Positions 49,888 through 62,583 of a DNA stretch of 64,000 nt are shown in pieces. This stretch comes from CAVQGZ01 sp963712175 (GTDB taxonomy: Bacteria; Actinomycetota; Actinomycetes; Jiangellales; Jiangellaceae). The notes below the pieces were generated by a model. It made no database searches and was not told the DNA's origin. It saw only the letters and a list, made by a program, of their open reading frames with translations. The position numbers were made by a program, and so were the translations under genes. Each line of letters starts with the position of its first letter. Within the stretch, counting starts at the first letter, position 1. The stretch spans positions 62,001 to 126,000 of the forward strand of contig CAVQGZ010000007.1 of the NCBI GenBank assembly GCA_963712175.1. The letters run 5' to 3'.

Positions 49888-50868
49888 TCAAGGCACCAGC
49901 AGGTCCGGGCTCAGCCCCGACTCCGTGTCCGGAATGCCGTGCTCACGAGCCTTCTTGTCAGCCATCGCGAGCAGCCTCCGGATGCGCCCAGCGATGGCGT
50001 CCTTGGTCATGGGAGGGTCCGAGAGCTGGCCGAGCTCCTCGAGGCTGGCCTGCCGATGCTGCATGCGCAGGGCACCAGCCGTGCGGAGGTGGTCCGGGAT
50101 GTCGTCACCCAGGATCTCCAGAGCCCGTTCGACCCGCGCGCTGGCAGCCACCGCGGCACGCGCCGAGCGGCGCATGTTCGCGTCGTCGAAGTTCGCCAGC
50201 CGGTTGGCGGTGGCCCGGACCTCCCGTCGGACACGACGGTCCTCCCACGCCAGCACGGACTCGTGCGCCCCGAGTCGAGTCAGCAGGGCGCCGATGGCGT
50301 CGGCATCGCGGATCACCACGCGATCCACGCCCCGGACCTCGCGGGCCTTGGATGCGATCTGAAGGCGGCGGGCGGCGCCGACGAGCGCGAGAGCGGCCTC
50401 CGAGCCCGGGCTGGTGACCTCCAGGGACGCGGAGCGCCCTGGCTCCATCAGGGAGCCGTGGGCCAGGAAGGCACCCCGCCAGGCGGACTCGGCGTCGCAG
50501 ATGTGCCCGTTGACGACGGTCGGCGGCAGCCCGCGTACGGGGCGGCCCCGCACGTCGATCAAGCCGGTCTGGCGCGCCAGCCCCTCACCGTCCCGGGTCA
50601 CCCGGACGATGTAGCGCGGTCCCTTGCGGATGCCGCTCGGCTGCACGACGACGAGCTCGCTGCGGTGCCCGAAGACGTCGGCGATGTTGCGGCGCAGGCG
50701 CCGCGCGGCCGCCCCGGTGTCCAGCTCGGCCTCGACGACGATGCGGCCGCCGACGATGTGCAGCCCGCCTCCGAACCGGAGCAGGGTCGACGTCTCGGCC
50801 TTGCGACAACACGTCTTGGTGACCGGGAGGGCTGCGAGCTCGGCCTTCACTGCCTCGGTCATCGCCAC
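49888..50868 (-). CDS. whiA: WhiA, DNA-binding cell-division/sporulation regulator
   Basis: A 326-aa protein with a degenerate homing-endonuclease-like N-terminal region and a C-terminal helix-turn-helix (ASLEELGQLSDPPMTKDAIAGRIRRLL). In Streptomyces it works with WhiB; it is conserved in non-sporulating relatives too. The GTG at 50868 gives the usual MAMTEAVK start; the ATG two codons on overlaps the yvcK stop. It is part of the conserved uvrC-rapZ-yvcK-whiA run. Confidence 0.96.
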   Translation of the reverse strand: MAMTEAVKAELAALPVTKTCCRKAETSTLLRFGGGLHIVGGRIVVEAELDTGAAARRLRRNIADVFGHRSELVVVQPSGIRKGPRYIVRVTRDGEGLARQTGLIDVRGRPVRGLPPTVVNGHICDAESAWRGAFLAHGSLMEPGRSASLEVTSPGSEAALALVGAARRLQIASKAREVRGVDRVVIRDADAIGALLTRLGAHESVLAWEDRRVRREVRATANRLANFDDANMRRSARAAVAASARVERALEILGDDIPDHLRTAGALRMQHRQASLEELGQLSDPPMTKDAIAGRIRRLLAMADKKAREHGIPDTESGLSPDLLVP

Positions 50869-51857
50869 AGCGGCATCCTGCCACGACCGCCAAGGGCTGC
50901 AAGGGCGGCTGTGAGCCGCTCGGGGTCGTGCTGGTCGCCGCTCGCCTCGTCCGAGACGTCCGCCAGCACCAGCTCCGCGCCCAAGGCCGCGGCGGCCTTG
51001 GTGAGCGCCTCGACGTCGGGGACGGACGAGGGGTCGGCCAGCACCACGTCAAGCCGCAGCTGGGGTGCGTACTCGGCCAGCACCTCGAGCAGGTTCTCCG
51101 GGGCGTACGCCTCGGTCTCCGCCGTCGCTGACCGAAGGTTGAGCAGCACCACCCGGGTGGCCGCCGTCCGCGCCACGGCGTCGGCGAGCTCTGGCACCAA
51201 CAGATGCGGGATCACCGAGCTGAACCACGACCCCGGTCCGAGGACGACCACCTCCGCGTCGAGCACCGCCTCGACCGCCTCCGGGCAGGCCGGGGGCTCA
51301 GGCGGCAGCAGCGACACGTCCACCACGTCGCCGGGCGTCGTCGCCACCTGCACCTGACCCACCACCTCGCGCGCGGGCGAGCCCATCGGGTCCGAGGGGT
51401 CCACGACCAGCGCCCGCAGACTCAGCGGCTGGGTTGACATCGGCAGCACTCGTCCACGGGACCTCAGCAGCGCCCCCACGAGGTCGAGACCGGTCACCGG
51501 GTCGCCGAGGCGCTGCCAGACCGCGGCGATCAGCAGGTTGCCCAGGGCGTGTCCGGACAGGTCACCCTGACCGGCGAAGCGGTGCTGCAGCACCTGCGCC
51601 CAGGTCTGGCCCCAGTCGTCGTCACCGCACAGCGCCGCCAGCGCCATGCGCAGGTCGCCCGGCGGAAGCACGTCGTACTGGTCGCGGATGCGCCCGCTGG
51701 ACCCTCCGTTGTCCGCAACGGTCACCACCGCGGTCAGCCGGTCGGTCAGCAGACGCAGCGCAGCCAGGGACGCAGCCAGGCCGTGGCCCCCGCCGAGGGC
51801 GACGACCCGCGGGCCCGCCGGCTCCGCCAGCCCGTAGTCGGCGGCGGCGTCGCTCAC
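50859..51857 (-). CDS. yvcK: YvcK/CofD-like gluconeogenesis factor
   Basis: A 332-aa protein of the YvcK family (CuvA in mycobacteria), tied to carbon metabolism and cell-wall synthesis, binding UDP-sugars in homologues. Motifs: ALGGGHGLAASL at the N-terminus, TVADNGGSSGRIR, LSGHALGNLLIAA and VLGPGSWFSSVIPHLL. The GTG at 51857 overlaps the rapZ stop (GTGA). Confidence 0.95.
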   Translation of the reverse strand: MSDAAADYGLAEPAGPRVVALGGGHGLAASLAALRLLTDRLTAVVTVADNGGSSGRIRDQYDVLPPGDLRMALAALCGDDDWGQTWAQVLQHRFAGQGDLSGHALGNLLIAAVWQRLGDPVTGLDLVGALLRSRGRVLPMSTQPLSLRALVVDPSDPMGSPAREVVGQVQVATTPGDVVDVSLLPPEPPACPEAVEAVLDAEVVVLGPGSWFSSVIPHLLVPELADAVARTAATRVVLLNLRSATAETEAYAPENLLEVLAEYAPQLRLDVVLADPSSVPDVEALTKAAAALGAELVLADVSDEASGDQHDPERLTAALAALGGRGRMPLWR

Positions 51858-52738
51858 TCGCGCCCCAGGTCGCGGTGGACCGCCCGGGCCGCGAATCCTT
51901 CGCCGCTGAGCACTCGCGTGAGCTCCTCGGTGACGGCCACGCTGCGATGCTTGCCCCCCGTGCACCCGATGGCGACGGTCGCGAACCGCTTGCCCTCCTC
52001 CACGTAACCAGGCAGCACGGTGCGCAGCAGATCGGTGTAGGACGCCAAGAAGCTCCCCGCTCGCTCCTGGCCCAGCACGAAGTCGCGCACGATCGCGTCC
52101 TGGCCGGTGTGCGGGCGCAGCTCCGGAACCCAGTAGGGGTTCGGCAGGAACCTCAGATCGGCGACCATGTCGGCGTCGACAGGGATGCCGTACTTGAAGC
52201 CGAACGACAAGACGATGACCCGCAACGGGTCGGTGTCGTCGGCGAAGGCTGCCCGCACCCGGTGACCGAGCTGGTGGATGGTCAGAGCCGAGGTGTCGAC
52301 GACCAGGTCGGCCTGTGAGCGCAGCTCGGAGAGGACGTCGCGCTCGGCGACGATGCCGTCGAGGATCCGCCCCTCACCCTGCAGCGGATGTGGCCGACGA
52401 GCGCTCTCGAACCGGCGCACCAGGACCTCGTCCGACGCCTCGAGGAAGAGCACGGTCGGCTGACGCTGGGGGTTGCGGGCAGCGCGCACAGCCTCGTCGA
52501 GCTCGACGAAGAGCTCGCCACCTCGGACATCCGCGACGATCGCGAGCTTGGTGACCGAGTCCGGGTCGTGGGCACCGGCCTGGACGGTGTCGATCAGCTG
52601 CGGCAGCAGCCGCGGGGGCATGTTGTCCACGACCCACCAGCCGAGGTCCTCCAGCACGTTGGCAACGGCTGACTTGCCGGCCCCCGACATCCCGGTGATG
52701 ACAAGCAGGTCCGAGCTCTGGACGGGCTGAAAGGGCAC
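51854..52738 (-). CDS. rapZ: RapZ-family nucleotide-binding protein
   Basis: A 294-aa P-loop protein (YvcJ/RapZ). Walker A GMSGAGKSA is near residue 17; SFGFKYGIP and the C-terminal GCTGGKHRSVA are diagnostic. In E. coli it controls glmZ RNA; in actinobacteria the role is less clear. The start is GTG at 52738. Confidence 0.96.
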   Translation of the reverse strand: MPFQPVQSSDLLVITGMSGAGKSAVANVLEDLGWWVVDNMPPRLLPQLIDTVQAGAHDPDSVTKLAIVADVRGGELFVELDEAVRAARNPQRQPTVLFLEASDEVLVRRFESARRPHPLQGEGRILDGIVAERDVLSELRSQADLVVDTSALTIHQLGHRVRAAFADDTDPLRVIVLSFGFKYGIPVDADMVADLRFLPNPYWVPELRPHTGQDAIVRDFVLGQERAGSFLASYTDLLRTVLPGYVEEGKRFATVAIGCTGGKHRSVAVTEELTRVLSGEGFAARAVHRDLGRE

Positions 52739-52790
52739 GTGGTCTCCCCAGGCTGCACTCCGCGGGCGCCGGTCGGCGTCCGCGTGCTGA

Positions 52791-54788
52791 TCAGCCGAGC
52801 AGCTCGCCGGTGCTCACGTTGACCGACGAGGCGGGCTGGTCGGAGGCCAGCGCTGCGACGATGGAGTCGGCCAGCGTCGGTCCGATCCCGCGAACCTCGG
52901 TGATCTGCTCTGCCGTGGCCGACCGTAGTCGTTTGACGGAGCCGAAGTGCCGAAGGAGGGCACGCCGGCGGACCTCGCCCAGCCCGGGTATCGCGTCCAG
53001 CCGGCTCTCGACAGCTGAGCGTCGCTTCTTGCCGCGGTGGTAGGTGATGGCGAAGCGGTGCGCCTCGTCACGGATCCGCTGGAGCAGGTACAGGCCTTCG
53101 CTGGTGCGAGGCAGGATCACCGGGTCGGGCTGGGCGGGCAGCCAGACCTCCTCGAGGCGCTTGGCGAGGCCGGCGATGGCCACGCCACCCGGGCCGCTGT
53201 CGATGCCGAGGTCGGACAATGCCTGCGCCGCGGCCGCGACCTGGGGCTGGCCGCCGTCCACGACCAGCAGCGACGGCGCGTAGGCGAACTTGCGGGGGCG
53301 CCCCGTCGTCGGGTCGATAGCCGAGGCTGGCACATCGTCGGTGGAGTCCGGCGCCGCCTCGACCTCACCGGTCTGCTCGCGCTCCTCCAGGTACCGGCGG
53401 AACCGCCGGGTGACCACCTCGCGGATCGCCTCGACGTCGGAGGACCGTCCGGGCGCCGTGGCGATCTCGAAGCGCCGGTAGTCGCTCTTGCGCGCGAGCC
53501 CGTCCTCGAACACGACCAGCGACGCCACGACGGCGTCGCCCATGAGGTGCGAGACGTCGACGCACTCGATCCGCAGCGGCGCCTCAGGCAGGTCGAGAGC
53601 CTGCTGGATCTCCTCGAGCGCGCGGCTGCGCGTCGTCAGGTCGCTGGCTCGGCGAGTCTTGTGCAGCGCGAGGGTCTGCGCCGCGTTGTCCGCCACGGTC
53701 TCCAGCAGGGATCGCTTGTCACCGCGACGCGGGATCCGCAGCTCGACAGCTGCCCCGCGGTGGGCTGTCAGGACGTCGACCAAGGCGGCGGTCTCGTCTG
53801 TGTCGTCCGGGAGACGAGGGACCAGCACGAGGCGGGGAACGGCGCTGGGGTCGGACTCGGAGTACAGCTGGAGCAGGAACCGCTCGACGAGGTCGCCCGT
53901 GCTCGCGTCGTCGGTGCGGTCGGCGACCCAGCCCCGCTGGCCGCGTACCCGTCCTCCGCGCACGTGGAAGACCTGGACCGCAACCTCCAGCGGGTCCTCG
54001 GCGAGGGCCACGACGTCGGCGTCCGTGCCATCGGGCAGCACGACGGCGTTCTTCTCCAGAGCCCGATCCAGGGCGGCGAGGTCGTCGCGCAGGCGCGCGG
54101 CGTGCTCGTACTCCTGGGCCTCGGCGGCGGCGGTCATCTGTGCTCGCAGGCGCCGGGTGAAGTCCGTGGTCCGCCCGTCCATGAAGGCGATGAAGTCGTC
54201 GACCATCTCGCGGTGCTCGTCGGCGGACACCCGGTCCACGCACGGGGCGGAGCACTTGCCGATGTAGCCGAGCAGGCACGGCCGACCGACCTGCCCGGCG
54301 CGGCGGAACACCCCGGACGAGCACGTCCGCACCGGGAAGACCCGCAGCACCTGGTCCAGCGTCTCGCGGATGGCCCAGGCGTGCGCGTAGGGGCCGAAGT
54401 AACGAACGCCCTTGCGCTTGGCTCCGCGCATCACCAGCGCCCGCGGGTACTCCTCGCCGACGGTGACGGCCAGGTAGGGGTAGGACTTGTCGTCGCGGTA
54501 CCGGACGTTGAAACGCGGGTCGTACTCCTTGATCCACGAGTACTCCAGCTGCAGGGCCTCGACCTCCGTGCCGACAACCGTCCAGTCCACCCGCGCTGCC
54601 GAGGTCACCATGGCCTGCGTGCGCGGATGCAGGGCCGCGAGGTCAGCGAAGTACGAGCTCAGGCGAGGGCGCAGGCTCTTGGCCTTGCCCACGTAGATCA
54701 CGCGGTTCTCCTCGTCGAAGAACCGGTAGACCCCCGGCGAGTCCGGCAGCGTGCCCGGCTTGGGCCGGTACGTCGATGGGTCAGCCAT
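52791..54788 (-). CDS. uvrC: UvrC, excinuclease ABC subunit C
   Basis: A 665-aa nucleotide-excision nuclease that cuts both sides of a lesion. The order of domains is usual: GIY-YIG (PGVYRFF...VIYVGKAKSL) at residues 15-95, the Cys-rich and UVR region (RLRDDLAALDRAL), the RNase H-like nuclease (IECVDVSHLMGDAVVASLVVF; VDGGQPQV) and a C-terminal helix-hairpin-helix (IPGLGEVRRRALLRHFGS). Confidence 0.97.
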   Translation of the reverse strand: MADPSTYRPKPGTLPDSPGVYRFFDEENRVIYVGKAKSLRPRLSSYFADLAALHPRTQAMVTSAARVDWTVVGTEVEALQLEYSWIKEYDPRFNVRYRDDKSYPYLAVTVGEEYPRALVMRGAKRKGVRYFGPYAHAWAIRETLDQVLRVFPVRTCSSGVFRRAGQVGRPCLLGYIGKCSAPCVDRVSADEHREMVDDFIAFMDGRTTDFTRRLRAQMTAAAEAQEYEHAARLRDDLAALDRALEKNAVVLPDGTDADVVALAEDPLEVAVQVFHVRGGRVRGQRGWVADRTDDASTGDLVERFLLQLYSESDPSAVPRLVLVPRLPDDTDETAALVDVLTAHRGAAVELRIPRRGDKRSLLETVADNAAQTLALHKTRRASDLTTRSRALEEIQQALDLPEAPLRIECVDVSHLMGDAVVASLVVFEDGLARKSDYRRFEIATAPGRSSDVEAIREVVTRRFRRYLEEREQTGEVEAAPDSTDDVPASAIDPTTGRPRKFAYAPSLLVVDGGQPQVAAAAQALSDLGIDSGPGGVAIAGLAKRLEEVWLPAQPDPVILPRTSEGLYLLQRIRDEAHRFAITYHRGKKRRSAVESRLDAIPGLGEVRRRALLRHFGSVKRLRSATAEQITEVRGIGPTLADSIVAALASDQPASSVNVSTGELLG

Positions 54789-54823
54789 GGGTCCCAGGAG
54801 CCGTCACGAGCCGGCGGCCAGCC

Positions 54824-55291
54824 TCAGGCCGACACCACCTGGTCGCCGTCCACCGCCACAGCGACCTCGGGCAGCGGTGCCGTGGCAGGACCACCCAGGA
54901 CGGAGCCGTCGCTGACCGAGAACGTCGAGTTGTGGCACGCGCACGTGATCGTGTCGCCGTCGACCGACGACACCTGACATCCCTGGTGGGTGCAGGTGCT
55001 GGAGAAACCCTTGAACTCCCCCTCGGTGGGCTGGGTCACGACGACCCGGGCTGCTCCGACGATCACGCCACTGCCGACGGGGACCTCGGCCGCCGAGACC
55101 AGCGCCTCGGAGCCCCCAGCGCCCTCGTCGCCGGCGGCGGCGTCCGGCTCGTCGGTCGCGGTGGCCTCGGATTCGGTCGTGTCGGGGGATGCGCTGTCAT
55201 CACCGGAGCCGCACGCCGCCAGGACGGCAGCACCGCCCACGGCTGCTGCTCCCCCGATGACGGTTCGACGAGTCACAGAACGCTGAGTCAT
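54824..55291 (-). CDS. Tat-exported Rieske [2Fe-2S] lipoprotein
   Basis: A 155-aa protein. The N-terminus has a twin-arginine signal (TRRTVIGGAAAV) and a lipobox (LAAC at residues ~24-27), then an acidic, low-complexity linker. The Rieske domain has C-x-H in CTHQGC and C-x2-H in CACHNSTF. It would sit on the outer face of the membrane holding a [2Fe-2S] cluster, probably as an electron carrier; partner unknown. It lies between uvrC and uvrA, with no evident tie to DNA repair. Confidence 0.92.
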   Translation of the reverse strand: MTQRSVTRRTVIGGAAAVGGAAVLAACGSGDDSASPDTTESEATATDEPDAAAGDEGAGGSEALVSAAEVPVGSGVIVGAARVVVTQPTEGEFKGFSSTCTHQGCQVSSVDGDTITCACHNSTFSVSDGSVLGGPATAPLPEVAVAVDGDQVVSA

Positions 55292-55336
55292 GCGACAAGA
55301 GTGCCACCACCGCGCCCCGGGGGCAGGCGCACACGC

Positions 55337-58264
<2,928 letters not shown>

Positions 58265-58459
58265 GTGCGCGACGTCACCGAGGGCACGGGCATGCCCACC
58301 ACTGAGCGCTCGTGCGACGCCGCTCGGCGCCCGAGCGATCCGTCGCGTCGCGCGGGGACTCCCCGCAGCCGTGGTGCGCCGACTAATGTGGACAGTCGTT
58401 CTCCGGCCGCCGTCGCCCGGGCGAGCCGCGATCGTCGAGAAGACAAGAGGTGCTGCCGC

Positions 58460-61400
58460 GTGACAGCGCAGGGTTCCGATCCCATGACCTCCGGCGACTT
58501 CGGAGCGAACGAGTGGCTCGTCGACGAGATGTACGAGCGTTGGCAGGACGACCCGGGGTCGGTGGACCCGGCCTGGAACACGTTCTTCCAGGACTACCGA
58601 CCGGCCGCCGAAGGATCCGTCAGCCCCTCCGGCCCGACCCCGCCGACCACCAGCGCGACGGCTGTCGCGCCTGTCCCGCGGCCGAAGCCGGTCGCCCCCC
58701 CGCCGCCGCCTGAGCCACCCAAGCCCGCCCCCGCTCCCCCGCCTGTCTCGTCGACAACCGCGGCCACCGCGCTGGCGAAGTCGGCGTCCTCACCGCAGGC
58801 CGAGCCCGTCGTCCCGGAGCGCCTGCGCGGACCGGCGGCCCGTGTCGTCACCAACATGGAGGCGTCGCTGGCCGTGCCTACGGCGACGTCGGTGCGCGCC
58901 ATCCCGGCCAAGCTGCTCGTCGACAACCGGGTCGTCATCAACAACCACCTGCGCCGCTCGCGCGGCGGGAAGGTCTCGTTCACCCACCTCATCGGCTACG
59001 CCATCGTCCGGGCCCTCAGCCACCTGCCGGAGATGAACGTCGCCTACACCGAGGTCGACGGCAAGCCCAGCGTCTTGCACCAGCCGCAGGTCAACCTCGG
59101 CCTGGCCATCGACCTGCAGAAGCCGGACGGGTCCCGCCAGCTTCTGGTCCCGGCCATCAAGCGGGCCAACACCATGGACTTCGCGACGTTCTGGGCGTCC
59201 TACGAGGACGTCGTGCGTCGCGCCCGCGCTGGAAAGCTGACCGCGGACGACTTCGTGGGCACCACGATCAGCCTGACCAACCCCGGCACGATCGGCACCG
59301 TCCACTCCGTCCCGCGCCTCATGCCGGGGCAGGGCGCCATCGTCGGCGTCGGTGCCATGGAGTACCCGGCGCAGTACCAGGGAGCCTCGTCCGACACGCT
59401 GGCCCGTCTCGCGGTGTCCAAGATCATGACGCTGACGAGCACCTACGACCACCGGGTCATCCAGGGTGCCCAGTCCGGCGACTTCCTCCGGCTCATCCAC
59501 GGGCTGCTGCTGGGCGAGGAGAGCTTCTACGACGACGTCTTCACGTCCCTTCGCATCCCGTACGAGCCGGTGCGCTGGGTCCCCGACATCGCCGTCAGCC
59601 ACGACGAGGAGATCGGCCGCCAGGCCCGGGTCCTGGAGCTCATCCACGCCTACCGGGTGCGCGGTCACCTCATGGCCGACACCGACCCGCTCGAGTACGA
59701 GCAGCGCAGCCACCCCGACCTCGACGTCACGTCCCACGGGCTGACCCTCTGGGACCTCGACCGTGAGTTCGCGACCGGGTCCTTCGGTGGCGATCGCCCG
59801 TTCCTCAAGCTGCGCGACATCCTGGGGATCCTCCGCGACGCCTACTGCCGGACCATCGGCATCGAGTACATGCACATCCAGGACCCCGAGCAGCGGGCCT
59901 GGGTCCAGGCGCGGGTGGAGAACCGCGCCGACCGCATGCCGCGCGAGGACCAGCTACGGATCCTGCACAAGCTCAACCAGGCCGAGGCCTTCGAGACGTT
60001 CCTGCAGACCAAGTACGTCGGGCAGAAGCGGTTCTCGCTCGAGGGCGGGGAGTCGATGATCCCGCTGCTCGACGAGGTCATCAACCTCGCCGCCAAGGCG
60101 GGCCTGGTCGAGGCGGCGATGGGCATGCCGCACCGCGGCCGGCTCAACGTCCTCGCCAACGTCGTCGGCAAGTCGTACGGCCAGATCTTCCGCGAGTTCG
60201 AAGGCAACATCGACCCGCGCACCGTCCAGGGCTCGGGCGACGTGAAGTACCACCTCGGCGCGGATGGGGAGGTCACCACGGAGTCGGGTGCCTCGATCAA
60301 GGTGTCGCTGTCGGCCAACCCGTCACACCTCGAGGCCGTCAACCCCGTGCTCGAGGGCATCGCTCGCGCGAAGCAGGACGTGCTCGACCGGGGCGAGGCC
60401 TTCCCGGTTCTGCCGATCCTGCTGCACGGGGACGCCGCCTTCGCCGGGCAGGGAGTCGTTGCCGAGACGCTGAACCTGTCCCAGCTGCGGGGGTACCGCA
60501 CCGGCGGAACGATCCACGTCATCGTCAACAACCAGGTCGGCTTCACCACCGCGCCACAGCACTCGCGCTCCAGCGTCTACTCCACCGACGTCGCACGCAT
60601 GGTGCAGGCGCCGATCTTCCATGTGAACGGTGACGACCCCGAGGCATGCGTCCGCGTCGCGCGGCTGGCGTTCGAGTTCCGCCAGGCGTTCAACAAGGAC
60701 GTCGTGATCGACATGATCTGCTACCGGCGTCGAGGCCACAACGAGGGCGACGACCCGAGCTACACCCAGCCGCTCATGTACGACCTGATCGAGCAGAAGC
60801 GCTCGGTGCGCAAGCTGTACACCGAGGCACTCATCGGACGTGGCGACATCACGATCGAGGAGGCCGAGGAGGCGCTGCGCGACTACCAGGCCCAGCTGGA
60901 ACGGGTGTTCGACGAGACCCGCGACACCTCGACCGAGTCCGAGGAGTCGGCCTACAGCACCGTGCCGTCCTACCCGCGCAAGCCGAGGAGGCCCCAGGGC
61001 GGGTTCACCACCGCCACGACCCCAGACGTCCTGGCGCGCATCTCCAAGGCCTACGTCGACGTGCCGGACGGGTTCACCGTCCACCCCAAGCTGCTGCCAC
61101 AGCTGGAGCGTCGATCGGCGGCGATCACGAACGGCGGCATCGACTGGGGCACCGGCGAGATCATCGCGTTCGGATCGCTGCTCGTGGAGGGTCGGCCCGT
61201 GCGACTGGCCGGCCAGGACAGCCGACGAGGCACGTTCGCCCAGCGCTTCGCGGTCATCATCGACCGTCACACGGGCGAGGAGTGGACTCCCCTTCGCCAG
61301 CTGGCCGAGGAGCAGGCCCACTTCTACTCCTACGACAGCCTGCTGTCGGAGTACGCCGCCCTCGGCTTCGAGTACGGGTACTCGGTGGCCCGGCCCGATG

Positions 61401-62188
61401 CGCTGGTGCTGTGGGAGGCCCAGTTCGGCGACTTCCTGAACGGTGCCCAGACGATCGTGGACGAGTTCATCGTGTCCGGGGAGTCCAAGTGGGGCCAGCA
61501 GTCGGGGGTCACGCTGCTGCTGCCACACGGGTACGAGGGCCAGGGTCCCGACCACTCCTCCGGCCGGATCGAGCGGTTCCTCACGCTGGCGGCCAACAAC
61601 GCGTTCACCGCAGCGCAGCCGTCCACGCCGGCGAGCTACTTCCACCTGCTCCGGCGCCAGGCGCTCGACCCGGTGCACCGACCGCTGATCGTGTTCACGC
61701 CGAAGTCGATGCTGCGCAACAAGAGAGCGACGTCGGACCCGCAGGACTTCACCAGCGGCACGTTCCAGACCGTCATCCCAGGGTCGGTGGCCGACCCCGA
61801 CAGCGTGACCACGTTGCTGCTGTGCTCGGGCAAGGTCTACTGGGACCTGCTCGGGGCCTTCGAGAAGCTCGACGATGCGCACGCTGCGCACCTGGCTATC
61901 GCCAGGGTCGAGCAGCTGTACCCGACCCCGGTGGCCGAGATCCTGGCCGAGGTAGGGCGCTACCCCAACCTGCGCGAGGTCCGGTGGGTTCAGGACGAGC
62001 CCTCCAACCAGGGGCCGTGGCCGACCATGGCGCTGCACCTGCCGCCGCACCTGGAACGGGCGCGGCGCGGGCTCCCGCTCACCCGGGTGTCGCGACCGGA
62101 GTCGCCGGCGCCGTCCGTCGGGTCGCACTCGGTGCACTCCGAGCAGCAGCGCATGCTTATGGCCGAGGCACTCAAGACTGGGGACTGA
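58460..62188 (+). CDS. odhA: Multifunctional 2-oxoglutarate dehydrogenase E1/E2 (Kgd/OdhA/SucA)
   Basis: A 1242-aa fused enzyme of the actinobacterial TCA cycle. The N-terminal segment (NEWLVDEMYERWQDDP) is followed by a Pro/Ala-rich linker, an E2-type succinyltransferase domain without a lipoyl domain (catalytic His in DHRVIQGAQSGDFL, near residue 330), and a full ThDP-dependent E1 domain (RGHLMADTDPLEYE; MPHRGRLNVL; RRRGHNEGDDPSYTQP). It decarboxylates 2-oxoglutarate and works with a separate lipoyl E2 and E3. The GTG at 58460 follows AGAGG; an ATG at 58484 is the alternative. A DUF6104 gene follows at 3 bp. Confidence 0.96.
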   Translation: MTAQGSDPMTSGDFGANEWLVDEMYERWQDDPGSVDPAWNTFFQDYRPAAEGSVSPSGPTPPTTSATAVAPVPRPKPVAPPPPPEPPKPAPAPPPVSSTTAATALAKSASSPQAEPVVPERLRGPAARVVTNMEASLAVPTATSVRAIPAKLLVDNRVVINNHLRRSRGGKVSFTHLIGYAIVRALSHLPEMNVAYTEVDGKPSVLHQPQVNLGLAIDLQKPDGSRQLLVPAIKRANTMDFATFWASYEDVVRRARAGKLTADDFVGTTISLTNPGTIGTVHSVPRLMPGQGAIVGVGAMEYPAQYQGASSDTLARLAVSKIMTLTSTYDHRVIQGAQSGDFLRLIHGLLLGEESFYDDVFTSLRIPYEPVRWVPDIAVSHDEEIGRQARVLELIHAYRVRGHLMADTDPLEYEQRSHPDLDVTSHGLTLWDLDREFATGSFGGDRPFLKLRDILGILRDAYCRTIGIEYMHIQDPEQRAWVQARVENRADRMPREDQLRILHKLNQAEAFETFLQTKYVGQKRFSLEGGESMIPLLDEVINLAAKAGLVEAAMGMPHRGRLNVLANVVGKSYGQIFREFEGNIDPRTVQGSGDVKYHLGADGEVTTESGASIKVSLSANPSHLEAVNPVLEGIARAKQDVLDRGEAFPVLPILLHGDAAFAGQGVVAETLNLSQLRGYRTGGTIHVIVNNQVGFTTAPQHSRSSVYSTDVARMVQAPIFHVNGDDPEACVRVARLAFEFRQAFNKDVVIDMICYRRRGHNEGDDPSYTQPLMYDLIEQKRSVRKLYTEALIGRGDITIEEAEEALRDYQAQLERVFDETRDTSTESEESAYSTVPSYPRKPRRPQGGFTTATTPDVLARISKAYVDVPDGFTVHPKLLPQLERRSAAITNGGIDWGTGEIIAFGSLLVEGRPVRLAGQDSRRGTFAQRFAVIIDRHTGEEWTPLRQLAEEQAHFYSYDSLLSEYAALGFEYGYSVARPDALVLWEAQFGDFLNGAQTIVDEFIVSGESKWGQQSGVTLLLPHGYEGQGPDHSSGRIERFLTLAANNAFTAAQPSTPASYFHLLRRQALDPVHRPLIVFTPKSMLRNKRATSDPQDFTSGTFQTVIPGSVADPDSVTTLLLCSGKVYWDLLGAFEKLDDAHAAHLAIARVEQLYPTPVAEILAEVGRYPNLREVRWVQDEPSNQGPWPTMALHLPPHLERARRGLPLTRVSRPESPAPSVGSHSVHSEQQRMLMAEALKTGD

Positions 62189-62191
62189 CCG

Positions 62192-62431
62192 ATGTACTTC
62201 ACCGACCGTGGTCTCGAGGAGCTCGACGACGCTCGCGGGGACGAGCGGTTCGTCATCGCATGGCTGGTCGAGCGCATGCGCGAGTTCGTCGACCTGCACC
62301 CCGAGCACGAGGTGGCGATCGACCGGCTGGCCAGCCACCTGGCGCGGGTGGACGACGAGGACGACGACGAGGACGAGGACATCGTCGGCGACGAGCTCGT
62401 CGACGACGAGCCGGACCTGCTGGGCGACTGA
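62192..62431 (+). CDS. DUF6104 family small acidic protein
   Basis: A 79-aa protein starting MYFTDRGLEELDDARGDERF. The second half is very acidic (RVDDEDDDEDEDIVGDELVDDE). I recognise it as the actinobacterial DUF6104 family, often found behind 2-oxoglutarate dehydrogenase genes. Function unknown. It starts 3 bp after odhA, so it is cotranscribed and may modulate that enzyme. Repeat R4 begins 39 bp after its stop. Confidence 0.82.
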   Translation: MYFTDRGLEELDDARGDERFVIAWLVERMREFVDLHPEHEVAIDRLASHLARVDDEDDDEDEDIVGDELVDDEPDLLGD

Positions 62432-62470
62432 GCAACCATCGTCTCGATGGATCCGCTGGCCCGCTCCGCA

Positions 62471-62550
62471 GGCCGTGGGTGGATCCTTTGGTGCGCTCAG
62501 AGCACCAACGGCTCCACCCATCAGCACTGCGGCGAACCAGGGGCTCCACC
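62471..62550 (-). repeat. Dispersed 3'-end repeat, copy R4
   Basis: Fourth copy, minus orientation, between the convergent DUF6104 and oxidoreductase genes. Outer stem: perfect 8-bp TGGGTGGA (62476-62483) with TCCACCCA (62513-62520). Inner stem: TTGGTGC (62488-62494) with GCACCAA (62502-62508). In consensus orientation its first 27 nt are nearly identical to R1 (GGAGCCCCTGGTTCGCC). It starts 33 bp after the oxidoreductase stop, on the same strand. Confidence 0.9.
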
Positions 62551-62583
62551 GACGGCGCGCGAACGGCGGCTCCAGCGACGAGC

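Noticed and set aside
58265..58459. Promoters in the uvrA-odhA divergent spacer
   Set aside because: TAATGT at 58384 resembles a -10 box, but no convincing -35 or LexA-type site was seen, so I did not call it.
60323..62527. Minus-strand open frame of 734 codons opposite odhA that begins inside repeat R4
   Set aside because: Antisense shadow of odhA. The shared GALSAP-like string in several shadow frames only reflects translation of the repeat core.
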